DNA of 64,000 nucleotides from Cephalotus follicularis (lineage: Eukaryota; Streptophyta; Magnoliopsida; Oxalidales; Cephalotaceae), in the NCBI GenBank assembly GCA_001972305.1, contig BDDD01002666.1, positions 62,001 through 126,000 of the forward strand. The letters run 5' to 3'. Below are positions 1 through 11,729 of this stretch, piece after piece; the stretch's first letter is position 1, and the number at the start of each line of letters is the position of its first letter. The notes below the pieces were generated by a model. It ran no database searches. It was given only the letters and a program-made list of their open reading frames with translations, and was not told the origin of the DNA. The translations under genes were made by a program, and so were the position numbers.

Positions 1-1300
1 GTCAAAGTTTATGGCAGTCCTCATAGGCATCAACATATACCTCTTGGCGTCAACGTTTATTGCAGTCCTCCTAGGCATCAACACATACCTCTTGGCATCG
101 ATGTTTTTAAGGCAGGAGCCTTAGGTATCGGCGCTTTACCTCTTAGCATCGACGCTTTTAAGGCAGGAGCCTTAGGCATCAACGCTTCAAATGTCCTTTT
201 CGCCGCATAACAGGCCAAGGCGTCGACGCTTTTCCTCTAAGCGTAGAATGTTAAGTGAAACCAGAACATTGTCTTCTCCATTGCAAAGAACAACAATGTC
301 TTAATACCAGTGGAACCAAGCAAAACAACACATGCAACTCAATCCATTTCCATTCCAAATCAGAACATTCATAACACGTTATCTTTTAATGTCAAACCAC
401 AACATTTGCACATATCACAATCCACCATTTATGTATTTCACTAAATGAATATTTACTATAATTGAGCTCAAAACGCAGTTATATAATCCCTACCTCAGAT
501 TCCAAGTTAGGAATCGTAGTCCACCTCTTCAAGATCACATACCCGTAGCACCTTTGAGCTCCCAAGTCTAGTACAGAAATTCCAACCCAAGTTCGACTCC
601 AACCTCAGTCCGAGCTTCCAAGCCTTTATCTTTGGGTTCAAGTATGGAGAAATATGATTTATCTCTTTCTCCTTTCTTCTCCCATTTTCCCTCTGTTTTC
701 TTTCTCCTTTCTCAGGTATAGGTTGAAGAAGGAAGAGATGTGTTTATGGAGGAGTTGCGTTTCTCTCTCTCTCTTTCGTCCCGTCCATATGACGCCCATG
801 CATCCCTCTCTTTCTTCCATTCGGCCTGCATGGCACACACATGTCTCTTTCTTTGTTCCCTCTGACCGCATGACACACACGTGTCTCCCTCTTTCTTTCT
901 TTCTGTAGTTGTAGGCCTGGGGAAATGGTGAACTCTTAGCATGCTATCGTTGGAAGACCTTCTAGGCGCAACATCTTGTCTCTTTGGCATCGACGCTTTT
1001 AAAGCAAGGACCCTTAAGCATTGTGCTTTACTTCTTGCAGTCGACGCTATTTCTTGGCGTCGACGCTTTAGGGCGAGGACCCTTAAGCATGACGCTTTAC
1101 ACCTTGGCGTCGATACTACCTCTTGGCGTCGATGCTTTAACGCCCCTTTTTTCTCGTATTTTGAACTCGTCACAACATTCCTTAACACTCTTTACTCAAT
1201 ATTCAACATTACAAGCTGAAATCCATAATCTTCATTAATTCGTCATATAACTACAATGGCAATTACAATAATACATTGAATGGAAATTCGGGACATTACA
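1..1300 (-). mobile_element. GYP-1 3' LTR, cut by left window edge
   Basis: This is the inner part of the 3' LTR of a minus-strand gypsy element. It ends in ...cattaca at 1300, directly beside a purine-rich tract on the minus strand and the integrase tail. Bases 1-230 match 32436-32607, the corresponding part of the 5' LTR, so the two LTRs can be aligned. The segment holds two clusters of GCGTCGACGC-type palindromes (about 1-230 and 985-1145, perfect copies at 220-229 and 1057-1066). A CT-rich stretch lies at 650-780 and 890-905. Short ORFs here on both strands look like translations of LTR DNA. The LTR's left part lies outside the window. Confidence 0.85.
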
Positions 1301-1318
1301 ATCTCTCCTCCTTCAAAG
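1301..1318 (-). other. GYP-1 polypurine tract
   Basis: On the minus strand this reads as a GA-rich run ending directly at the 3' LTR boundary (TGTAATG...). It is the expected plus-strand priming site. GYP-5 has a near-identical tract at 53103-53116. Confidence 0.75.
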
Positions 1319-1327
1319 AATTTGTCC

Positions 1328-2176
1328 TCAAATTTTAACACTTATAGAACAAATGAGGGTAACGTTCCCGAATGTCATCTTCACACTCCCACGTCCCTTC
1401 ATCAGAATGATGGAACTACCATTGAACCTTCACCATAGGAACGGTTTGGTTCCTTAACACTTGAGTCTTCCAATCGAGAATCTTCACAGGTAATTCTTCG
1501 CAGGAAAGGTCACCTTGCACTGAGATCAAGTCATAATCCAAGATGTGCGATGGATCTTGGTCATGTACACCCGAAAACGCAGGAGTAAAAGCGAATTGGT
1601 ATGCCACTTCCCCAACTCTCTCGAGAAACTGAAAAGGACCAATGTAGCGTGGAGCTAGTTTTTCCTTTTTCCCGAATATTTGAGCACCCTTCCAAGTAGA
1701 AACTTTCAGGAATACGTGATCTCCGACATCAAAAGTCAAAGGTCTCATCTTCACATTATCGACATAACTCTTTTGTCAACTCTGAGCTGCAAGCAATCTC
1801 TCTTTAATCACTCTGACTTTCTCGGAAGTCTCCTCAACAAGATCCGATCCAAGTATCTATCGTTCTCCAACTTCGTCCCAATGGATAGGTGATCTGTATT
1901 TCCGTCCATAAAGAGCTTCGTACGAAGCCATGCCAATGCTCGAGTGATAGCTATTATTGTACGAAAACTCTATCAAGGTATTATGATCCTCCCAAGTACT
2001 AGTGAAGTCGATCACACAAGCTCGGAGCATATCTTCCAAAGTCTGGATAGTATGCTCGGACTGTCCGTCTGTCTACGGATGAAATGTTGTGCTGAAATTC
2101 AACTTCGTTCCAAAAGCTGCCTGAAATCTCTTCCAAAATTTGGAAGTAAAGATTGAATCTCGATCGCACGCAATAC
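1328..2176 (-). pseudogene. GYP-1 integrase C-terminal half with chromodomain
   Basis: This is the continuation of the GYP-1 integrase beyond solo LTR S1. It encodes the second catalytic Asp region (CDRDS, about 2158), the DDE glutamate region (TDGQSE, about 2070), the conserved SYNNSYH and LYGRK blocks (2039-1857), then the GPF-type module (YIGPF) and the start of a chromodomain (1754-1416). Stops interrupt it after GER near 1855 and near 1780. Compared with GYP-5, about a dozen codons (the VFHVS...RRY block) are missing in frame near 1570. A TAG at 1416-1418 cuts the chromodomain before its last conserved block, which continues in frame to about 1328. The same TAG is in GYP-5. Product if intact: strand transfer into chromatin. 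Confidence 0.85.
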
Positions 2177-4701
2177 TATCACGCCCCGTTCCCAAATACA
2201 ACAGTATAGACCCTTAGGTCGTGGCAATCAACATATATTCAGCTTATATAAAATTACGAAAAATAGAAAACTTTCCAAACATATATAACCAGTGCGGAAG
2301 CATTTAATAATAAGCCGAATTTAAACACGTAACATGCATCCCATACTACATGTTAACATAATAACATCACCATAGTTGACTGCTCTCGAAACGGAATGTG
2401 AACAATATTCAATACAATAATCCATCAGTACATAAATTCCTCAATACAGTAATCCAGTGTTATATTTCTCAAAAGAATACAACTTCATCTTTGCTTCTCT
2501 TCCCCCCTCACGCTTCAACAATGTCAAGTCAACCGCATCAATCTGAAATTGATAGGGTTAGCCGAATCCATTGGCTAAGTAGAGAAAATATAAAAAAACC
2601 TTAGGGACAACGATAACATATGTCATGAAATGAATGCATTCATGATGGAATACACAATATATATACACATATACACATATATGTATCTATCAATAGGCAA
2701 CAATCATGCCAACTGGCCATAACCACCCAATCCATGTGTATCGAGGCAATCTCGCACAAGGCTAAGAAAACACGACCACTCAATGATGTTAACCGGCCAA
2801 GGCTAGGAAGGCACGCAGGCTGACCGTCCAAGGCTAGGAACAACATCCCACAATCAAACAAGCTATCCAGCCCTGAGCTAGGAAAGCTGGTGGACAATCC
2901 ATCTTGTGGTGTTGGGAACAATCCATAAATCCATTTTCAAGTAGCTATATGTAATAACGCTTGAAATACCACATTCATTCAGAATGCATAATAAACAATC
3001 CAAGTCCATTTTCAAGTAATTATGTGTAATAAAGCTTGAAATATCACATTTATTCAAAATGTATAATCGACAATTCAAATCCATTTCCAGGTAGTTTATA
3101 TATAATAAACACTTGAAATACACATATTTATTCAAAATATGTAAGGGCCTTTTGAAACCTCATTTCAATCCGTTGAAATATAGTATTTCATACCAAGATA
3201 TAATTTATGGCAAAATCATTAAATACTCTTTTCGAAATGATAAAAACATTTTAGGAATCATTTCATATATCAATCATACATATATCGACGCTAACTGGCA
3301 CAAGGCGAGGTAAGCTCGATCAAATCACAGGAATATGCAAGCAAACATATGCTGAGAATGTAGACAGACCCTTTTGGTGTCAACACCTAACTCTAGGCGT
3401 CAACGTGTACAGCATCCTGTGCTCCAAAACGTAACCAATCAGTTTTGGCGTCAATGTATACTCTCTACGCGTCAACGTCCATATCAGTTCCTTTAGGCGT
3501 CAACGTCCACCCTAGACGTTAACGTGCATGGACACCCCCCCAGGCCCCCGTTCGTTCTAGGCGTCAATACCAGCCCTAGGCGTCAACATTGATAACACAC
3601 CATGTCTATGCCAGACACTTAGGCGTCAACGTGTTTCCTTTTGGCGTCGACGCTCTAAGGTAAGGAACCTTAGGTGCCAACACGTTGTGTGTCCTTTTCC
3701 TTCATATGACAGACAAAGGCGTTGACGCGCACCCTAGGCGTCAACGTCTGTGAGACCAGAACAGCGTCTCTTCCACCGTATCGCACAACCATGTCACAAG
3801 ACAATGGATCTAAGCAAAACAATGCATGCATTACTTAATGCATACTCACCCAAAACAGCATAACAGGTTATCACTCAAGACAACCCATAACCCACCATTT
3901 ATGCATTTCATCAAACAACTCTTATTATAACTGAACTCAAAGACACAGTTATATGATCCCTACCTCTGATTCCAAGTTAGGAATCGAAGTCCACCCCTTT
4001 AAGCTTTACCGACCAGTAGCTTCAGAGCTCCCAGGTTCGTCGGGACAGCTCCAAGGTCAGGCTTCCAACTCCCCAACTTAAGCTTTCCAAGTTCCGGGGA
4101 TCAACAATGGAGGATACTTCTCGCTTTTCTCACTGTTTTCATTTTTTTTCTTTCGGCGAAGGTAGAAGAAGGTGAGGGTGAGGGTGTGTTTTATGGAGAG
4201 TCTCTCCCTCTCTTTCTCACCCGAGTGCATGGCGCCATGGGCCTCTCCCTCTTTTTCTTCTCTCTGCCGAATCACTTATTTCTCCCTTTCTGTCATTGCA
4301 GAGCATAGGGAAGAGATAAAGTGTATTACTCTTCCCTTTCACGCGTCTCCTGTCATTGACGCGTTGACCCTCTTCCTTGGCGCTAATAGGCTCCCCGAAC
4401 CGCGTTAACGCCTACTCCTTTTTTTTGCTCTCCATCAATGGAGGCCGACGACATCACTTGGCGTCAACTCCTTAAGGCAAGAAGCCTTAAGCGTGCCTCA
4501 TTGTTCCTTGGTGTCGACGTCATCTGTTGGTGTCGACGCTCAAACGCCCTTTTCCTTTGCAATTTCAATTCAATGCTATTCCTTAACACTTTTCTACTAC
4601 AAACTCAACATTAAACTAAAAATACATAATCCTCATAAATTCATCATTAATTTACAATGAGAAAATACAATAATACATTAAGGGAAATTCCAGGCGTTAC
4701 A
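2177..4701 (-). mobile_element. Solo LTR S1 inside the GYP-1 integrase
   Basis: A 2,525-bp LTR without internal region, running from tatcacgcccc to ...caggcgttaca and flanked by perfect 5-bp TSDs aatac (2172-2176 and 4702-4706). The integrase reading resumes on both sides. Orientation is minus, from similarity to the GYP-1 LTR (compare 8500-8700). It belongs to the GYP-1/GYP-3/GYP-5 LTR family. On the coding strand its end reads TGATA rather than TGACA. Inside are about four degenerate copies of a ccaaggctaggaa unit (2757-2890), a long array of cgtcaacgt-type words (3370-3760) and a second array (4350-4545). A solo LTR arises by recombination between the two LTRs of a full element. Confidence 0.93.
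3370..3760. repeat. TCGA-centred palindrome array in S1
   Basis: Repeated words of the form ggcgtcaacgt or ggcgtcgacgct sit a few tens of bases apart. Most copies have TCAA where a perfect palindrome would have TCGA, consistent with CpG decay. A second cluster in the same LTR is at about 4350-4545. Confidence 0.7.
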
Positions 4702-5877
4702 AATACTCACAGGAACACCATGCAGTCTCACAATTTCTTTTTTGTACAGCCAGGCCAACTTGCTCGCCGAATCAGTAACATGTGTAGGCAAAAAGTGAGC
4801 AGACTTTGTGAGTCTATCAATGATAACCCACACTGCATTATGACGATTTTGAGGAAATGGAAAACCCGAGACGAAATCCATAGTCATGTGTTCCCACTTC
4901 CACTCCGCTACTCGCAATGACTGCAATAATGCTATCAGCCTTTGGTGTTTGGCTTTGACCTTCTAGCAAGTCAAGCACCTAGCGACATACTCAATGATCT
5001 CGCGCTTCATATCGGACCACCAATAGTTCCGCTTCATATCCCGATACATCTTTGTACTACCAGGATGAATACTGTACTGAGATTTATGAGCCTCATAAAG
5101 TAGCTCACTCTTCAATCCATCAACATTCAAAAGACAAACCCATCCTCGAAATCTCAGTATACCATCATAATGCTTCTGAAAATCAGGTCTTGATCCCACA
5201 CTCTCTCTAATTTTTTGCAATTCAGGATCATGAATCTGGGTATTTTTAATCTCATCAAGTAATGCTGGCTGAGCTCAAAGATTAGCAACAAAAATCCCGT
5301 GGAATCGTATGAACGGAGTCCATTTTTGAAAATCTTCCAACATTCTCCATTGGGACACCATCACATTAGCTATCATAGCTTTACGAATCAAAGCATCAGT
5401 AACAATATTTGCTTTCCCTGGATGGTACTGGATATTACAATCATAGTCGTTGGAGAATTCGACCCATCTACGCTGCCTCATATTCAATTCATCTTGGTAG
5501 AATAGGTATTCCAAGCTCTTGTGATCAGTGAATATTTCGAATTGTGCCCCATATAAATAGTGTCTCCATTTCTGAAAAGTAAAAACGATGGTAGCCAATT
5601 CGAGATCATGCATCGGGTAATTTTCTTCACAAGGTTTCAGCTTGCTCGAAGCATAAGCAATCACTCTACCACGTTGCATCAACACACAACCCAAACCTTT
5701 ACCTAAAGCATCGCTGTACATGGCAAAATCTTCACTACCATCGAGCAATGCCAAGATAAGAGCACAGATCAACTGATCCTTCAACTCTTGGAAACTAGTC
5801 TCACAGTATCTATCACGGATAAATAAAGTCTTCTTCTCGGTTAGCTGTGTCAACGGCTCAGCAATTGTCAAAAAATT
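4702..5877 (-). pseudogene. GYP-1 RNase H and integrase N-terminal half
   Basis: An open segment at 5871-5275 (198 aa) carries the RNase H core with its acidic residues visible: MYSDA, DLELA, FTDHKS and the final VTDAL. It is followed by the HPGKAN spacer typical of Ty3/gypsy. Further on, 5220-4963 encodes the integrase zinc module (HPGSTKMY, then CLTC), and 4926-4707 the catalytic core start (TMDFVSG, first Asp) up to GVPVS. At 4706 the gene is broken by solo LTR S1 and continues at 2176. Several stops separate the open pieces, so no functional polyprotein can be made. Confidence 0.88.
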
Positions 5878-6775
5878 CTAGATGAATCTCCAATAATAAC
5901 CTGTCAAGCCAAGGAAATTGCGTACCTCTGTAACATTCTTCGGTTGCGGCCAATCCCGGACGACCTCAATTTTTGACGGATCCACCACTAGACCTTCTCT
6001 ATAAACTATGTGACCAAGGAAGATCACATGGTCAAGCCAAAACTATCACTTACTAAATTTGGCATACAAGCACTAATCTCTGAGAATCTGTAAAACTATT
6101 CTTAGATGGTGTGCATGTTCCTCCTCGTTCTTTGAATATATCAGAATATCACCAATGAACACGATAACAAACTGATATAGATATGGTCGAAAGACATCGT
6201 TCATCAAGGACATGAACACTGTCGGTGCATTGGTGACACTAAACAGCATTACTAGGAACTCAGAGTGACCATACAGAGTTCGTAAAGTAGTATTTTCAAT
6301 ATCTCCTTCCCGTACTCTCAACTGTTGATAACACAATCTCAGGTCGAGTTTAGAGAATACTCATGAACCTTGTAACTGATCAAACAATTCCTCAATGTGT
6401 GGAAGAGGATACTTGTTCTTAATTGACGCTTTATTCAACATTCGATTAAGAATACAAAGTCTCATCAACCTATCTTTCTTCTTCACAAATAATACGGGTG
6501 CACCTCACGGGGAAACACTAGGTCGAACGAAGCCTTTGTCAATCAAGTCTTGCAATTGAATCTTCAATCTCTCAATTCTGCAGGAGCCATTCTGTACGGT
6601 GCCTTACAAATAGGAGCTGTACCAGGTACAAGATCAATGTCAAACTCTATATTCCTCTTTGGCGGTAATGATACTAAATCTCCAGGAAATACATCAGGAA
6701 ATTCATTCATGACAGGAAACTTCTCAAGGCTCAATCCATTCTCCTTCTTACTGTTGATCACATAAGTCAGATACC
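5878..6775 (-). pseudogene. GYP-1 reverse transcriptase
   Basis: A Ty3/gypsy RT is recognisable from FPDVFPGDL (about 6715) and APYRMAPAELR (6600), through the conserved VSP-GAP block (TGG to TGA stop near 6507), to TNAPTVFM and the catalytic box at about 6150. There the usual FIDD reads FIGD, losing one metal-binding Asp. A one-base deletion near 6566 shifts the frame, and further stops occur near 6070. The neighbouring RNase H (5871) is the continuation. The enzyme would be dead from the catalytic substitution alone. Confidence 0.85.
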
Positions 6776-7265
6776 CTTCACATCCTTTCTCAAGATACCT
6801 TTATGCATGTGTGAAGGATATAATCAGTGCAGAAAACCCCTTGTCTCCTGAAAATTGGAATGTAGTACCATCGGGCAGACAAAACTTCACTATCTTGCTA
6901 TAACAGTCCATGCAAGCACGATGAGCTGACATCCAATCCATACACAAGATGACATTGAAGTCTCAAATGAGAAACACAACATGATCTGCATACAACAGAT
7001 TACCCGCCATAGAAATCTTGCAACACTTATAAATAGAATCTGTGCACATGGAATCCCTAGCAGGTGTACTCACATCAAGAACATATGGCATGTAATAGGG
7101 GGTCATATCCAAACAAGATGCAAATACTGAATCGATAAATGTTGTGATGCTCCAGGATCGAACAATACTCGAGCAAAAAAGCCATAGATATAAAGTGTAC
7201 CTCCGATAACAGAAGTAGACTCCGGAACTTCGGTCTGAGTAAGGGTAAAGACTCTACTGTTCATG
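6776..7265 (-). pseudogene. GYP-1 aspartic protease region
   Basis: The active-site neighbourhood reads ARVLFDPGAS near 7165, that is DPG where GYP-5 has DSG. Downstream the order of motifs follows GYP-5: the STP loop, then a GMDWM-like block around 6940. The frame is broken in several places. The call rests on alignment by eye with the protease of GYP-5 and on position between gag and RT. Confidence 0.7.
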
Positions 7266-8389
7266 ATGCCCTTGCTAGTATCCCTCCGCTGCGAAGGTCC
7301 AGCTGCAGTACCGCTACTACCCGCGCTGCAGTACCGCTACTACCCGCAGGTCCAGTGGGCACTGTTCCCTGACCATTCGGACAATCCTTCACTAAATGGC
7401 CAGATGCTCCACACCCATTCTTTACCCAACAATCCTTCAGTTGATGGCTTGTACGACAAAAATAAAAACAAACTCCAGATCTTGCATTACTTCCCTGACT
7501 AGTAGTGCCCCGAGAGGCAGACTATTGAGATCTATTCTTCGTTGACTTTGATGGAGAACCACTACCCTACCACTTCCACGAAGCTGGTCTAGACTATACG
7601 GAGGTTTGTTTAGTCTGCTATGCACGGGCCCTCTCAGCACGGTCTTCATTCTGGATACTCTCTAACAACCTTGCCTTTTGGGAAACTTTCACAAAGGTCT
7701 CCAACTCCATGGCTCTAATCTTCGCTCTAAGATCCGGTCGTAGGCCTTTCAAATACCTCCGAATCTTCTTTTCTTCATCAGTCACAAGATAAGTTAAGTG
7801 TCTGGCTAACTCCACAAATTTGACCTAATATTCGGCCATTGTCATATCACCTTGACGTAACTCCAAGAGCTCCATCTCCCTACGTTCACGCTCAACCGGT
7901 GGGACATAAGTCTCAAGGAATTCTCCTTGAAATCTCTCCCAACTACTGTCAAGTCTAGTAGAATCCCATTTTGCTTTGACCATTTCCCAACAATTAGTGG
8001 CCTCACCCCATAAACGGTAAACAACAAATCTAAGTCTCTGTTCATCCGTGCAATCCATACAGTAAAGATCTTCTGCTGATTTTGTAACCATTTCTCAGCA
8101 ATAGTCGCATCAAGCTCACCCTTGAAAGTATGAGGGTTTTGCCTCATGAATCTCTCAAGATCTCTTCCGAACTGATTTCCATCATTCCGTGCATCATGGT
8201 CAGAAGCTATGTGCTGTGGCTGGGCTTGGGCATACCATGGACACATTTCCTCCATATTAGCCGCATTGGAAGCATTTGTTGCTAGAAGTAATAAGCTGTA
8301 CGACTCATCAGGTCTCCCCTATCATTTGCTTCCTCAAGAATGTTTCCATCGACAGCTCGAGGCCTACCACATCTTCTTCTCCCGTCCAT
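7266..8389 (-). pseudogene. GYP-1 gag, frameshifted
   Basis: The start codon at 8389 (MDGRRR...) corresponds to the GYP-5 gag start. The retrotransposon gag core is clear in pieces: RFMRQNPHTFKGELDATIAE (8255-7842 frame), RLWGEATNCWEM and the ERERREMELLELRQGDM block (8091-7825), then DEEKKIRRYLKGLRPDL (7815-7618). A degraded second zinc knuckle of type C...H....C is readable near 7400. Frames change at least twice and a TAG interrupts the N-terminus near 8290. Gag would form the particle shell and bind genomic RNA. Confidence 0.85.
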
Positions 8390-8483
8390 TTCGTTCCCTA
8401 TAAGAAATGATGTGATTAATCATCTTAAGGAAACAATCATTAATAGCCAAGGAACTTATCCAAGCAAAGCATATCATGAATAT

Positions 8484-8495
8484 GCTCTGATACCA
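8484..8495 (-). other. GYP-1 primer-binding site
   Basis: On the minus strand this reads TGGTATCAGAGC, complementary to the 3' end of plant initiator-Met tRNA. It sits four bases inside the 5' LTR, which starts at 8500. It is a primer site, not a tRNA gene. Confidence 0.92.
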
Positions 8496-8499
8496 CGCT

Positions 8500-8925
8500 T
8501 ATCACACCCCGCTTTCATAAACAACCCGAAGGTCATGGCAATTAACATACATCCCGCTTAAACGAAATCGATAAAAACTTTCCAATCATATAAATTCTGG
8601 AGGAAGCATTAAATAAAAGCTGAATTTAAAGTAACATAACATGCATCCCATACTACATATAGTAGCAATTGTTTAACAACAATACAATATAATCATCGTT
8701 AATCTCCCTCAAACGGAGCATGAACTATTATCCATCAATACATTAACCATTTTAACATTTCTTCAGAAGGAAAGACAACTCAATCTTCTCTTCGGTCCCC
8801 CAGACTTAGGCAATATCGATCCCACTGCATCAATCTGAAATTGAATAGGGTTAGCCGAATCCACTGGCTAAGTATGAAAGATATAAAAGTACATTAAGGT
8901 CAACGATAACAAATGTCATGAAATG
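8500..8925 (-). mobile_element. GYP-1 5' LTR, first segment
   Basis: It begins tatcacacccc beside the primer-binding site and is interrupted at 8925 by GYP-2. The TSD aaatg lies at 8921-8925. The LTR resumes at 31612, after GYP-2's right TSD taatg. It matches S1 and the GYP-3 LTR over tcatggcaatt and the gcatcccatactac block. Confidence 0.88.
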
Positions 8926-11565
8926 TGTAACACCCCCGAGCTGTGGGAGCCACTACAGTGCATATAACAGAAACTCAACATAACTAAACATACTAGAAAA
9001 ATTCATCTTTATTAAAATGTGGTGGTTTAAAGCATAACAAATAACATACTGAACTGATCATAAACTGAAACTTATTCATAAACCAAAGGTCATAAACTGA
9101 AATTAACATATTGTTCATTAAACAGGTTCCACTATGACCACATAAACACAAAGGGATTAGCTCCTTGATGATCCTCAGACATAAGGGAGTCACTCTCATC
9201 ACACATTGCCCCGTCGCTCCTGATAACATGCCGCATGGAAACAAAAACGCGGCTGAGCAAACCTCAGTACGAATATAGAATGTAAAACAGTAAACGATAT
9301 TTTAAAGCAGGAAGATTTCAAAAGTACTTTAAAACAGAAATCTTAAGCAAGAAAATAGTTTAAACATACTTTGTAAACGCCCACAGCAAAACATATAACC
9401 AAGTTCATAGCTTTGAAAACATAAAGCATACCTTTCCAAAACATAGGTTCCATACTAAGCATCAAAACACATAACATATCAGAAACACATAGTAGCAAGG
9501 GATTCGCGACATCCACATTGCCAAATAGAATTGCAGTGTACGGCACTACACATACAATTCCCATATCATAACATATCCCAAATCATATAAATAGGATCAA
9601 TCCATACGCCTCTATCACAAATCCTATCCAAGGATATCACAGAGAGACTCCGTAAACTAATCACACCGTTACGGAAAGTATCATGCCCCCGTGCCAGGCC
9701 CACAGCATGCCTATGATACGCCCCATAGGTGGGTACAAAAACTCAGTATTTCACCATTTCAAAAACTTTGATTTCATCAAAATCACTTAAAACACATAGA
9801 AGGGTTTCCCAAAACATAATCATAAATCGTTCTGAACGATATAGTTTCGCATAACGCATACTTTCAAATAAAAAGGCAACTCTTTTATTTTCACAATAAA
9901 GCGACATATCACAACTGAATTTATAAAGCCAGAAAATATAATCGTTTCCGTAAAATAGCAAACTGACTTTATTTCGAAGCATACCAAATATACTTAGTTC
10001 ATAAAACCAAAGGAAACATATTCATAAAACTGAATTCATTTCAAATAATTCAGATGTCCAAAACTGATTTTATTTCACTAAAATCGAAGAGAGTAGCAAG
10101 GAGCAGAATATCCGTACTTTTTGCGATCACAGATTAACTTACGAATATCCGATAAATCTATTAGCCTCACGTAGCACAATAATCTATACAACATAACAAT
10201 TTTTAAATAATGGTCTAAAATTCATTTTGGGCATAAAACAGAATCGTAATGATGTTTAAAACAGACCCGGATTCATCGGAAGAGCAAAGGGATTAAAACA
10301 GAAAGTTACTGGACAAACCAGCCGACTGTTTCAGGACTCCAATCGACTGTCCAAGGGGTGGAAGTCGACTACACAACAGGGCCAGTCGACTACATAAACT
10401 GGACTGCAGACAGTCGATTGTGACAGGGTTCCAGTCGACTGCTCAACACAAAACAGCCGACTGTTCTGGGCGACAGAACAACATTTTTGTGCAGTTTTGT
10501 GCAATCTAGCTGCCAAAACTCAGATTTCTCAACACTCGCAGATTACCAACATCAGAAACAACTTTTTATGGCATGTAAAACGATGTTATAACACTGAATT
10601 TGACAGAGACATATTGACAACAATTTATTTAAGGTGACAGAAAACTTAAACCATGACATACAAATGCATAGCTCCAATTCTGTCCACTTATCATGATCAC
10701 ATACACCAACAACATATTATACAGTACTCCCTAGGTGTCTACAGATTGCTACAACCTCAGGATTTATTTGACAGGAATTCAAGTACGCAGAAACCAAAAC
10801 AAAACCATCTCTAGGAACCCATACATGCCAAAATGAATCCTTGGTAAAACTAACAACATAACCATCACAGTAAGGCAACAAACTAACATGCAATGGCGAC
10901 ACTAACTGAAGAAGAACATAGCTGTTGACAGAATCAAAGGAAAGAAAACACACACTCAAAGTTTTAACAATGCCATTCAAAAAAATAAGTAAAATACTTC
11001 CTGAATTTAACCTTGAAGAGACTAACCTTATTGATGAAGCAAGAAACACGGAAAACACAGCCCAATCACAATGACAGGTTCGGCAGCAGCAACACACAGG
11101 AAGAAGTGGCCGACACAATGTCATTGTCATACATAAATAGCAAAAGAGGAAGCCCAAACGGAAAGGATAGGAAAAGGAAACCAATTCAATTTAGATAAGG
11201 AAGATGTGCAGATTTTCAAGGAGAGAAAAAGGAAAGAGGGAGAGGATTACGAGAGAGGATATTGAGAAGGAGAAAGTGACGAGAGAGATAAGGGAGGGGG
11301 AGGGAAAAGATAAAAAAAAGAAAATTAAGAGAATTATGGAAATAAAAGAAATAATAATTTTAATTCATTTGTTTTAAAAGGTTTATAAAATTGATTTATT
11401 AATACAAAGTAACCTAAACTTTACCAAACAAAATACTCATACTAACATACCCAAATCCAAGGCTGGTATCAGTCAGCCCAAAAACATAAACCCAAAATAA
11501 AGTAGACAACTACTAACGAAACAAATAAAACCCGTAAGAATGCGTACAGGCAACTGGGTATTACA
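8926..11565 (-). mobile_element. GYP-2 3' LTR
   Basis: A 2,640-bp LTR from tgtaacaccccc to gggtattaca, with no gene inside. An array of CAGTCGACTG-type palindromes lies at 10318-10470 (perfect copy 10432-10441). A purine-rich stretch (gagagaaaaggaaagaggg) is at about 11215-11330. The ORF at 10717-11184 recurs in the other LTR only as fragments, so it is taken as non-coding LTR sequence. Confidence 0.92.
10318..10480. repeat. CAGTCGACTG palindrome array in GYP-2 3' LTR
   Basis: About eight variants of cagtcgactg, agccgactg and gtcgactac occur in 160 bp, 15-30 bp apart. The homologous array in the 5' LTR is at 26815-26995, where an extra agccgactg copy has been added near 26975. The centre is TCGA and the arms are CAG/CTG. 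Confidence 0.8.
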
Positions 11566-11583
11566 TCCACCCCCCCTAAAAAG
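11566..11583 (-). other. GYP-2 polypurine tract
   Basis: The minus strand carries an A-run followed by seven G (AGGGGGGGTGGA) ending exactly at the 3' LTR (TGTAATACCC). GYP-6 has the matching tract at 47539-47550. Confidence 0.85.
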
Positions 11584-11599
11584 AAGATTTCGTCCCGAA

Positions 11600-11729
11600 A
11601 TCATAACATACACATACCTTAGACGAACAAGCGAGGATATCATTCCCAAATGTGCTCCTCCATCTCCCAAGTAGCCTCTCGTTCGGGATGGTTCCTCCAC
11701 AACACCTTCACAAACGGAATGGTTTTGTT
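11600..11729 (-). pseudogene. GYP-2 chromodomain tail
   Basis: Continuing the integrase frame past the stop at 11730-11732, this encodes the chromodomain signature FVKVLWRNH, then EREATWEMEEHIWE, then YPRLF. A second stop separates WE from YP. Both stops sit where an Arg codon is expected, as CGA-to-TGA changes would give. Known role of the family: the chromodomain on integrase directs insertion to modified histones in heterochromatin. Confidence 0.8.

Noticed and set aside
654-1238. Small ORFs near the left edge
   Set aside because: They are LTR sequence of GYP-1 rich in CT and palindrome words. Equivalent frames in related LTRs (for example 4172-4408) are not conserved as protein.
10717-11184. 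155-aa minus-strand ORF with hydrophobic N-terminus
   Set aside because: It lies in the GYP-2 3' LTR. The other LTR carries it only as broken pieces (27298-27573, 30796-31017), and no domain is recognisable.
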